Notes under the pieces: model-generated | The model's database searches: none | What the model saw: the letters and a program-made list of their open reading frames with translations, nothing else | What the model was told of the DNA's origin: nothing | Program-made: the position numbers and the translations under genes | NCBI GenBank assembly: GCA_030248215.1 | Contig: JASANG010004072.1 | Span: 1 to 64,000 of the forward strand | DNA from: Enoplolaimus lenunculus | Lineage: Eukaryota > Nematoda > Enoplea > Enoplida > Thoracostomopsidae | Length of the DNA stretch: 64,000 nt | Direction: 5' to 3' | In this document: positions 30,901 through 42,900 of the stretch, piece after piece | How positions within the stretch are numbered: the stretch's first letter is position 1 | Layout: each line of letters starts with the position of its first letter

Positions 30901-33900
30901 GAGGTTTAGGCTTATGCTTAGGCTTGGCTTAGGCTTAGTAATAGGCTCATCCACACGCTTAGGCTTACGCTTAGGCTTCGGCTTAGGCGTAGGCTTAGGC
31001 TTAGGCTTAGGCTTAGGCTCATCAATACGCTTAGGCTTAGGCTTAGGCTTACGCTTAGGCTTCGGCTTAGGCGTAGGCTTAGGCTTAGGCTTAGGCTTAG
31101 GCTCATCAATACGCTTAGGCTTAGGCTTAGGCTTAGGCTTAGGCTTAGGCTTAGGCGTAGGCGTAGGCTTAGGAATATGCTTATACTACTGTTCCGGCTC
31201 TGGTCTATACATTGGCCTTAGTTGTGGCCAAATTTACTGCGTCATATTTGCAGTAATTCGTTGTCGTAAATGAAATGATGGCTACGCTTGTACGCTATTG
31301 GTACAATGTACGCTGCCAAAATACTACTGCACTTACGATTGCAACTGCGCTGATGTGCAATTTTCGCTTGCACTAAACTGTACAGTGAACAATTTCGACC
31401 ACCGTGACGTTCTGATTCGACAACTGCTCGATATCGACGCACGATGCAGTCGTCACAACTTGCCGAACACTCGGACCACGAACCCCATTCGCTGAGACGG
31501 CAGTCTATTGGAACTGAAAGCCAGGATAAATTCAAGATATTAAAATGCATCTTCCACAATAATTTGCGTACGTCATGTCACAATTTTTATATGACCGTTA
31601 ATAGGTTCATAACGAAATCTATTGGATATTTCAATCTATGAACCTTTAACAGATGTCGGTTTATGGACGGGACGTACAACCATCACCCAAAACAATATTT
31701 CTGACATTTAAGAAAAAATTTCTTACATTTAAGAAATATGATCAACAAGGTTCACTTGAAAATTATTTCTGTTATATCAGAAAAATTTTAAAAGGTGTAT
31801 GACTTTTAACTTTTGTTACAGTATGCCTGTTTCCGTTACTGTTCACTGTTTCATCAAAAATTGTTTGACGGAATACACGTAACAACTCGGAATATTTACC
31901 AAGAAAAACCATTAGAATAATTACAAATGAACGAATCAAAACGAAACAAGCAAAATCAAAGTTCAATCATGCTAAAAACTCATAACCGAAAAATCTGAAT
32001 TCCGGCATTGGAACAGAAGTCAGCCGGAATCTGAATCGGAAATCAAATTTTGCCGGAATTTTAGCCAGAATCGGAATTCCGATGGAACCCTGGTTATTTG
32101 ACTGCGAGCCTTGCATAACAGTTACCATTTTTTGTCATCTCGAAATACATAAGCAGAACATCAAATATGCTTATTGAGATTGCTATTTAAATTAACTCAA
32201 ATACCCCGACCAGTACTAAAGTCATCTACAAGTGATTTGTCACAACTACATTAATCATTTACTGTAATGACCCGAATAAGACGGGGAGACTGATATTATT
32301 TCTTCTCAGGCCCCCCCCCTTTTCTCCCTTTCTCACCCCCCCCCCCCCCCCCACCACACCCACCACAAAAAAAGCCCCAAAAATTTGCGCCCAACCCGCC
32401 CAAAAACTTCCCTACGCCTAGAAACGACTCCAAGGACCAAAAGGGACCACCCCTTATTCCCCCCCCCCCCCCCCACTACCAATGCACTCTTGTTGTTCTA
32501 GACTGTCGTCCGTTTCCATGGTTACGTTGTTGGCGCATGTGTCGCCGCCGTAGGCTCCCATTGCGATTGGATCACGCCATCGTTTACGAATACAAACGCC
32601 GCAGGTTGTCGCACATTCTGACCAATCAGACCACTGAGACATTTTGCAATCGACTAAAAACGTACCCGTAGAGATTGAATCTACGGCATAATTTTGTTGT
32701 TTGCATAAGTACTTTTAGCTAACAGAAAACAAGCACCATTTCATATAGCGCCGGGCCTGTTGCTAAAAAGGGGCCCAGGGGGGGAGCTCAGTCGACCCGG
32801 ATAAATTTTCGACACCCCCTGGAAGATTTTCAACCTTGCTTAGTCATTGAAAACCTTTCAGTGTCCCGGGACTTTTAATATTTCCCGGAATGGGCGGAGT
32901 TAGCTGGGATTGCATCGAGTTCAGCTGCTGCTGATGGATCGGTTTTGTTGGAAGGTCCCTCAGGAGCCCGAGTATCTCCCGCTAAGAGGATACGGGATGC
33001 AGTAGCCACGGATCGAAATCTGAGGCATTTTGGAAACATATTTGAACAGTTTGTTAGGAGTTTTAATTGAATTTGTGTGTAAAATGTAATGAAACGACGC
33101 GTTGCCCTGCCAACCACCTGGATCGGCCCGTCATTAACGGCATATTGCGTTCTCGTTTGCTTCGTTCGTGAGCTTTTTCGGTCAGAAATTTCGGCATCCG
33201 CTACTCAGTGTTCGCAACGCTCGTAACTGAGGTTAGGCAATTTAACAGCTACTGAGCAGGATACGGATACGGAAGATACCCGTGATTTTTGAATAATTTT
33301 AAAACTTAAAATTGTATGAAACGCATCCGCTAAAATCAAAATTTACCCTGGGGACACCGTATCCAGTTACATTCGTTGAATGTCATAAAGCTCACCCCCC
33401 GGGCCCATATTAACAAATGTGAGTAGCACCTATCGCCAGTTGACAATATGTCTTGTAGCTTTTAAACCAGTGGATGGTGAGGTTTGAAATTTAGCACATT
33501 TTTTGCATTTGATTTTATCGCACTTCTACGCCAATTCTGAGATTTGCAATTGCAGATGTTCGTCAGTTTGACAACTGATCGATACCTGGTGATAGGTGAT
33601 ATACGCATTTGAGAATATAATCCCAGAAAGGAACCCAAATATCATTGGTGTACCTGGACAATTGCCTAACGGTGCAGCAGACGTTTGGGTCAACGAATAA
33701 GAACCGCAAGAGCGACCCCCGTTTGCAGAATCAACTTCAATTTCTCGCATTCGCTGTCGAATACACGTCCCACAGGTCTGGGTACATTCAGACCATTGGG
33801 ACCATGTGGATACTTCGCAGTCGGCAACAACTGAAACGAAAAAAATTGATTTCAGTCAGGGACCTATACGAGGGGACAGATAGAATGGATATATGCCCTC

Positions 33901-36900
33901 CCGGAATTGCTGGAGAGACGAAAAGAATTGTATGTACTATTAACAAATTTTTTGTATATTGTTTTTTGAGTTCTAGACGTTGAAAAACGTTTTGTTGCAT
34001 AACATTATACTTTCTCAAAGTGAATTCTTAGCTAATAAGCTATTAAATTCAATTTCCAAAAATTCAAATTTAGGTGTGAAATGATCAGTGGAGGTCATGA
34101 GAAGCTCAAATATGCAAAAAACATTTTCACATACCAGTATTTTTGGGCAAACTGCTGGGGGAGGAATAACGCTAAAGACCCTATACGTCGGAACTTACCC
34201 GGACATTCTGGTCGATTTTCAGGGGTCTTTGTTTCGTGTTGATTCAAATCTTCACACGGTATCCCACCGTCGCGTTCGTGACTGATAATGTGTCTCCATC
34301 GATGTTGCGTGCAGTCGCCACAAGTTCCGCTGCACTGCGTCCACGCTGACCATTCGCTTACTTTGCAATTTACTGCAAATTGCAATTGCAATTTGTGCAA
34401 TTTTAGCAATTTACATTCGAAGTATTTTAACTGGTATTTTTAGAATTAAATCCAATTTTTAGAAATTTTAAAACAACTTTGCAATTTATATGATAAACAA
34501 CAATTTTACAATGGATTGAACGAATGCATATTGTTACAGTAGTCTAAGCATATTCCTAAGCCTAAACCTAAACCTAACCCTAAATTTCAGACCCACAGAA
34601 AAACGTTCTGCCCGCGACCTTTACACGGGCCAGAAACTCTCAATGGCATCAAAGCCTAAAAGTTGTAAAGTTAAAATTAAAAAAAAGTTTAAAAATATGA
34701 ATTCAAATTTACCTGGGCAATTTTTAACAATAAACGATTTGGTTTCTTCTAAATTCATCGTATCACACGGGCGTCCGCCGTTTGACGCGTCACTTTGAAC
34801 TTCACGCGATCGTGACACTTCACACACGCCGCATTCTTTATCGCAGTCCGACCACGCTGACCATTCGGTTACGGCACAGTTTTCGGCGACTGAAAAACAA
34901 AAACAATTTGATATTTTTTTTAAAAAATTTAATTTTAAATATAAACTTAAAAATTCAACAAATGACCCATGTAAAAATTACGAGCGGAACGATTTTCTAC
35001 GGGACTGCAATAGAGCAAGCATAAGCTACAGACGATTTTATGTTCAGGCTTTGGCTTAGGCTTAGGCTTACGGCACTGTCCTATGCATTGGCATCATTGT
35101 TTTCGTGCGAAAAATATTTTAATTGATTATAATCTAAATTTGAGGCTAAGTTTAAACCAGTATCAGTTCCAAGATTGTTCGGTAAAGTTTAATTTTTCTA
35201 CCAAACTCACTTTAAGCGTTGCATTTATTTTCTACTAAAATCTAGGCATGTATTTTCATAAGTGTGTAGTACCTATCAACAGTTGCTGATAAGTCTTGTA
35301 ACTTTCGCACTAGTGAATGCTGACGCTCAAAATTTAGCACATTTTTCGCGTATGATTTGCTATACTTTTGTACTAATTTTGAATTCAACAACTGTAATGG
35401 TGACTTTGAAAACCTATTTGTAATTGATAATAGTTGCTATAGACATTTGAGATTATCCGCCGTACTGTCAAAGTGATATCTTCCTTGAATACTGGCCACA
35501 CCGCTTTTACCAACAGGGATGTAACCTGTTTTACAAGTTATATCCTTGCTAAGTAAAATGTTATCAGCTTGGCCAAACTGAAAACATTAAGCGATTCTTG
35601 ATGAGCAAAATTTTCGCCCTAAACAAAGCTCACAGTCCGCTTAAGCACAACCAACAATTTCCGGTTGCAAGCCAATCATAATTAGAAAACAGGATTACCA
35701 GCACATGGATCAAGTTCAACCGGAATCACATCCACTAAATCATAGTCGCTACAGGGTTCGCCACCGTACTCGTCGTACATCCAAATATGACGAAACCGAT
35801 TTCGTTGACAAGAACCACACGACACTTGACATTGGGACCACGTGGACCACTCGCTAATGTTGCAGTTAACTGAAATAAAAATTAAAAAAATCAAAAAATA
35901 TATTTTCACGCTGATTATTCGGTAATGTTGCAGTTGACTAAAAAAAATAAAAAAACAAAAAATATATTTTCACTCGGACCATTCGATAATGTAGCAGATG
36001 ATTGAAAAAAAAACAAAAAATAAAAAAATATTTTTAATGCCAAATTGTTTTGAGTAAAAAATGTACTGACCGAGTTTCTCTTCGAAGTTTGGAAAAAATA
36101 ATTAAAATGCACTGCGTAGTGAAACTTAAGTCTTATGTCTTTGCTGCATGTTTGGGTTCAATTTTTAAACGTTCAAGTTGAATAATTTCAATCCGCGTTC
36201 GGATGGATAACAACTCGCGAATTCGATGTCGATTTATACATTGGCAGATCCAAGGTGGGCAGCCTAGCGTCGGCTCTTAGTCAGAATCAAAACTAAAATC
36301 CTGTAGTCAGGTTTAGTACTAAAATAGCATTCGGCTTCCAGCTCGCTTTGCTCACGAGTTTTTCTGCTCTACTCTCACAATCGCTTTTCGACAAATTTCT
36401 GGATCCGCCACTGGTTGTCGATACCCCAGGCTGAAATCATCCACCGTGTGCTTACTTGGACAATGACGTTGCACCACCGTTCGGGTTTCTTGAAAAACAG
36501 TCGTATTGCAGGGTCGGCCTCCCGGTCCGGCCTCGGTCACAATTTCCCGGGTGCGATTTTGGTGACACTCACCACAGTCGACATCGCAATCGCTCCACCG
36601 TGACCATTTGGAGAGTTTACAGTCGACAACGGCTGTAAATAAACGGTTTCAAATAGCTATAGCATCTATAATCAGTTGGCGATAGGGTTTTGTATTGAAC
36701 CTGGCTCGTATCCAGCTCACCTTGCAAGAAATGGTAAAAAATTTTCAGGAGGGACAGACAAAGGTTTTTGCACGAAAACAAAAAGTTTAATAATCATGGT
36801 TGACTTGACATTATCATTGTTTTAATGAAAAGTTACCAAAAAATATACATGGGTGCAGTCAAGTCTTTGGTTGCAAATGGGTCACTCCTTTACACAGAGT

Positions 36901-39900
36901 TGTTTTGACGGAAAAAATGATCACTGAAAAAATTACTTTTTCATTTTTCCTGAAAAAAACAGGAAAAAATGGAAAAAAAACATTTTTTCGAGTAATTTTT
37001 TCCGACAAACAACTCTGCGAATTTACGTATGAAAATTATAGTTGGTGTAAAAAATTACGTTTGTATGCCAAAATTCCGTTATTGATTGTAACATATTTTT
37101 TAATATTTGATTAAAGTTCCTTACGTTTGGCGTTTGGTGACCTTTTTACTAAACATATAATATTGAAACATTGAAAATTTATTAATATTTGTAAAGCCCT
37201 ATTCACACGTAACAGTTTTTTCTGCGAGAACATTCAGCTGCAAATTGCGCGCTGAACTTGCATTTTTTCATCAGCCAATGAGAAAGCGGCTGCAATAAAT
37301 TCAGTGAACTTGCATGATTGTTCACACATGTGAACTAAATTCCTAACTATAATTTTTAATGAATTATTTGCAGCTGCAAGTTTTTCGAACGGAATTTTGA
37401 AGAAAACTTGGAAGTGCAAGATGCAGCTGCAAGTTCTCGCACCAAAAACTTGCACGTGTTAATACGGCTTACCTGTGAAAAATTTGTCCACATAAAACTC
37501 ATAACATTTTCTAACCTGGACACTCGTTCAGTTTAGTTTTCTTTACGTCTTCCAATTCGACTTCATCACAATCTTCGCTGTCAAATTCAATCTCTCTTGT
37601 TCGCTTTTGTTCACATTCGCCGCAAGTTTCAGTACATTCTGACCACGGAGTCCATTCAGATACTTTGCAATCGACTGCAATAAATAAATATTTGTTGTAA
37701 TAAAATATTTTAACCCTTTCCCACGTGAATATTTTCAATTTTATCTGAGATCTAATTTCAAGTTTTGATTTGAATTTTAAACAATCGCATGAAAGGCGTT
37801 TACAATCATCGTGCGACTTCGATCTCGATCTGACTGTAATGTCTTCTGAATATATAATATATATATATTATGTATATGTATTGTATGTGTGTATATAAAA
37901 TATGATGGCAGACTATGCATCAGGACCCTCTGCAACTGCAAACGCCAGTCAGAGTCACGTCGAAACCTACCAGGACACGATGGCAATTGAACAATTTTCG
38001 AGTCGGACATAGGCATTTCAGAGCACGGGACACCACCTCCGGATTCGTACTCGCGAACTCGACGCATGCGAGTCACTGAGCATGATTTTCCACAACTCCG
38101 ATCACAAGTCGACCATTCCGACCACGGCCGCATTTGACAGTCTTGAGGTATTTGACCTAAAATAGCGCACTTAGCATCACTAAGCAGATCCAGAGGGAGC
38201 AGGAGGTGCGTACGCCCCAGGTCAGAGAAATTTTTCGTGATATAATGATAAGGTCCCTAGATTACAATTTTTTGCTATTAATTGCACATATATCGCATAC
38301 ATTAAAAATTGCGTTTTACAACTTTCGCAACCCTGTCTCCATCAGAAATGTTTGAATCTACAGTTGCTTAGTTCAGAACGAACGTTCCAGTTGATAAGCT
38401 GCCGAGAAAAGCTCAATATAACTTGGATTCAATGGTTCGAAAGTTACAAGACCTATTCCGTATTGTGTGTATGAGCTTCTAAGCGTATATATTACCAGCT
38501 TTTCGCTTAGGAGCATCCGTCGACTACGTTATTTTTTAAAATTGAATACATTTTCAGTTTGGCATACAGTATCAAAATTATGAAAAAATGAACCAGCACT
38601 AAAATACAAACGGCCATATTCTGAGCAGGGCCGAGGGGGTCACACCCAATCACCCCATTTGCAGGCCCCACGCCAGAGACGTCCCCTCATCATAACATGA
38701 TTTTAAACGAAAAATTTTGATAAATATTTCGATCATCACACGGTGCTCTCACACCGCAATATTGTTGAGGGCCCCCACCCCAGAACTATGTTGAGGGGCC
38801 CCCACCCCGGAACTTTGTTGAGGGGCCCCCACCCCGGAATTTTTTGAGGACCCCCCACCCTAGCCTTCTGCGGCATTGATTCTGAGAATATAACTACGAG
38901 GAACGTACACCTTCCCCAAACATCATCGAGATAACCAAAATAGGCTATAGAACACGCTTTAGAATAACCTAATTTATGCTAGAAACCAGAAAAAAGGTTT
39001 GTTAAGAATTACGTTTTCAATTTTAAATATTCCACTTTGAACTAAAATTCTGGTTAAGTCCCTGACGTGAAAATACTGGAAATTTGAAATTAAGCTAAAT
39101 TAATAGAAAACTTACAGTCTTCTAATTCTAATGTTTTCGTTTGTTTTAGATCGTCTTTGGAGCATGGAGTACCGCCAGGACTTGCGTAGCGTTCAATAAT
39201 CCGAGTTCGAACTACTTGACATTGACCGCAAGTTGTCGAAATATCAGACCACGCCGACCATTGCGAGTAAAGACAGTCTTCAGGATCAACTTGAGGATGA
39301 GGTGAACCTGAAAATATTAGCAAAATTACATAGCTAATATTTTTATTAACTTATCAAACTTTAATCATTGGTAATAGTTTTTATATTAAGTATTTTTACT
39401 ATATTATTTTATAATAAAATTAATAATTTTAGTATTATTCAGTAGTTATTTACATGTTTAATAATTTACTGTATCGCAAACTATATCAGAGATAGGGTTT
39501 TAAAAATTTCTGAAAATGTAAAGATCATAGGCGGCACGTTTTTCTGCGGGATTACAATAGTGTAAGCTTAAGCTTTAGACTATTTTTTTGCTTACGCGTA
39601 GGCTTTGTGTGAGCTCATTCTTACGCTTAACCATAGGCATAAACTATGAAGTATGCTTAAAATTCTGTAACGATCCTGGTCTATATACTAGCCAAAATTT
39701 CAAGTATCTTAACTATTAGTACATTCAGCATATATATTTCAACATTTTACGCATTGGCTTAGCGAAATTATAACACTTTTAAGCAACATTATTTGAAAAT
39801 TTTTAAAATAAATTTTAAACCCAGCTCTTTGTAATGGGTCGTCGACACCGAAAAAATATTAAATTATAAGTTTAGAATTTTTAAAATAAATTTAAATCCC

Positions 39901-42900
39901 AGCTCTTTGTAATGGGTCGTCGACACCGAAAAAATATTAAATTATAAGTTTAGAATTTTTAAAATAAATTTAAATCCCAGCTCTTTGTAATGGGTCGTCG
40001 ACACCGAAAAAATATTAAATTATAATTTTAGAATTTTTAAAACAAATTTAAATCCCAGCTCTTTGTAATGGGTCGTCGACACCGAAAAAATATTAAATTA
40101 TAAGTTTAGAATTTTTAAAATAAATTTAAATCCCAGCTCTTTGTAATGGGTCGTCGACACCGAAAAAATATTAAATTATAATTTTAGAATTTTTAAAATA
40201 AATTTAAATCCCAGCTCTTTGTAATGGGTCGTCGACACAGAAAAAATATTAAATTATAATTTTAGAATTTTTAAAATAAATTTAAATCCCAGCTCTTTGT
40301 AATGGGTCGTCGACACCGAAAAAATATTAAATTATAATTTTAGAATTTTTAAAACAAATTTAAATCCCAGCTCTTTGTAATGGGTCGTCGACACCGAAAA
40401 AATATTAAATTATAAGTTTAGAATTTTTAAAATAAATTTAAATCCCAGCTCTTTGTAATGGGTCGTCGACACCGAAAAAATATTAAATTATAATTTTAGA
40501 ATTTTTAAAATAAATTTAAATCCCAGCTCTTTGTAATGGGTCGTCGACACCGAAAAAATATTAAATTATAAGTTTAGAATTTTTAAAATAAATTTAAATC
40601 CCAGCTCTTTGTAATGGGTCGTCGACACCGAAAAAATATTAAATTATAAGTTTAGAATTTTTAAAATAAATTTAAATCCCAGCTCTTTGTAATGGGTCGT
40701 CGACACCGAAAAAATATTAAATTATAAGTTTAGAATTTTTAAAATAAATTTAAATCCCAGCTCTTTGTAATGGGTCGTCGACACCGAAAAAATATTAAAT
40801 TATAATTTTAGAATTTTTAAAACAAATTTAAATCCCAGCTCTTTGTAATGGGTCGTCGACACCGAAAAAATATTAAATTATAAGTTTAGAATTTTTAAAA
40901 TAAATTTAAATCCCAGCTCTTTGTAATGGGTCGTCGACACCGAAAAAATATTAAATTATAATTTTAGAATTTTTAAAACAAATTTAAATCCCAGCTCTTT
41001 GTAATGGGTCGTCGACACCGAAAAAATATTAAATTATAAGTTTAGAATTTTTAAAATAAATTTAAATCCCAGCTCTTTGTAATGGGTCGTCGACACCGAA
41101 AAAATATTAAATTATAATTTTAGAATTTTTAAAATAAATTTAAATCCCAGCTCTTTGTAATGGGTCGTCGACACCGAAAAAATATTAAATTATAAGTTTA
41201 GAATTTTTAAAATAAATTTAAATCCCAGCTCTTTGTAATGGGTCGTCGATACCGAAAAAATATTAAATTATAATTTTAGAATTTTTATAATAAATTAAAA
41301 TCCCATCTCTTTGTAATGGGTCGTCGACGCCGAAAAAATACTAAATTATTGGTTTACGTAATTAGCAAATAATTATGGATCATTTCACATCATAATGTCT
41401 TCACTTAACGTAAAAATGTAATGATAGAAACCCTGATCCAGACCCGGATCGGATACGTTCTCGCTTACTGGTGTCACATGGAACCAAACGAACAATTTTC
41501 GTATCTTCGCGACAAAACGCATCGCATGCTTTGCCACCGTTACTTGGGTGTTGCTTAATATACCGGCTTCGGTATACACGACATATACCACACGACTGAG
41601 AACACATTGACCATGCTGTCCATTCGGCAAGAATGCAGTTTACTGCAATTAGCAATTCAACCCGGTAGCCAGCTCAGTTTGCTAGGGGGGGTGGCTAAAA
41701 ATTTTTCAGGAGGGACATTCAAGGGTTTATTATGAGTGACAAGGAACGTTGAAAATTTTCAAGGGGAGGCCAAAAGTTTTTCAGGGGGGCTCAGCCGCCC
41801 CTGCCCCCCCGTGGCGACGGGCCCGTAGCAATGGTATTGCAAATGAAATGTAATAAGTATTTTAATTAATAATGTGCACTATTCGCCAAACTTAGCTGTA
41901 TTAATATGGCAAATGTTACTTTGAGGGGCGTAACAGTAAATTATGCGTGTTCCAAAGGATAAGCCTAAGCCTAAGCGTTGCAAAAATGTGTTCGTAAGCC
42001 TAATCCAAAGCCTAGGAAAAAACTGTAAACCAGAATCTAAACCTAGTCTTTTATTGACTCTCCAGAAACCTGGACGCCAATTAAAGTAACATGGGCCTTT
42101 GATATTAGGCGATTTGGTTATGCTTAAGCTTTTACCTTTAAGTTTGGCTTGAAAACGTGGTTAAACTGAATACGGTAAATTATCATTTTGCTCTCTTGTG
42201 AAGCCACACAACGTTAATGAGTTTGGCAATCTTACCAAACTACACTATACGACCCAGCTGTTTATGTACTGTAGTGACTCGAATAACAGGACATCTTCAT
42301 TTTGAGTCGTAATCAATCGGAGGCCGTATCCCTAATACGAGTCCGTAAGCGGATAGAGTTCCTAAACCCTAATTACAGTCCATAAATGTCAGTTGTTTCT
42401 AATTTTAGGGCATAAATGACTCCAGAACCAAAGTAGAGTTCGTAACTTTAAAGCATACTTAAGTTTTGAAAGTACGTTTCTATAGTATAACCATGCATTA
42501 TCTTTCGCGCAAGCTTTTGATACAACACAAATAAACGTTTAATTCAACGGATAGTTGCAATATCGGATATATAACAGTAACGAAAGGTGCGCAAAGGGCG
42601 GTTTAAAAATAAATAACAGTCCGTAACCAAATAACAAGGAGGATACCTTCTGTAGAATCCAAATAAATATCAGTCTCTCCTTCTTATTTGGGTCATTACA
42701 GGAGCCAGTGGATATATAACAGTAACGAAAGGTGCCGAAGGGGTTAAATAACAGTCCGTAACCGAACATCAGGGGGTAGGTACCCTTGAAAGAATCCAAA
42801 TAAATATCAGTCTCCATCTCTTATTCGGGTCACTACAGTAGCCAGTTTGTTTTGAATATGCAAATTTATTAGCCATCTTTATATGTGCAATATTTAGCAA

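Noticed and set aside
39795-41350. CRISPR array
   Set aside because: The units are contiguous 78-bp tandem copies without distinct spacers, in a eukaryotic intron.
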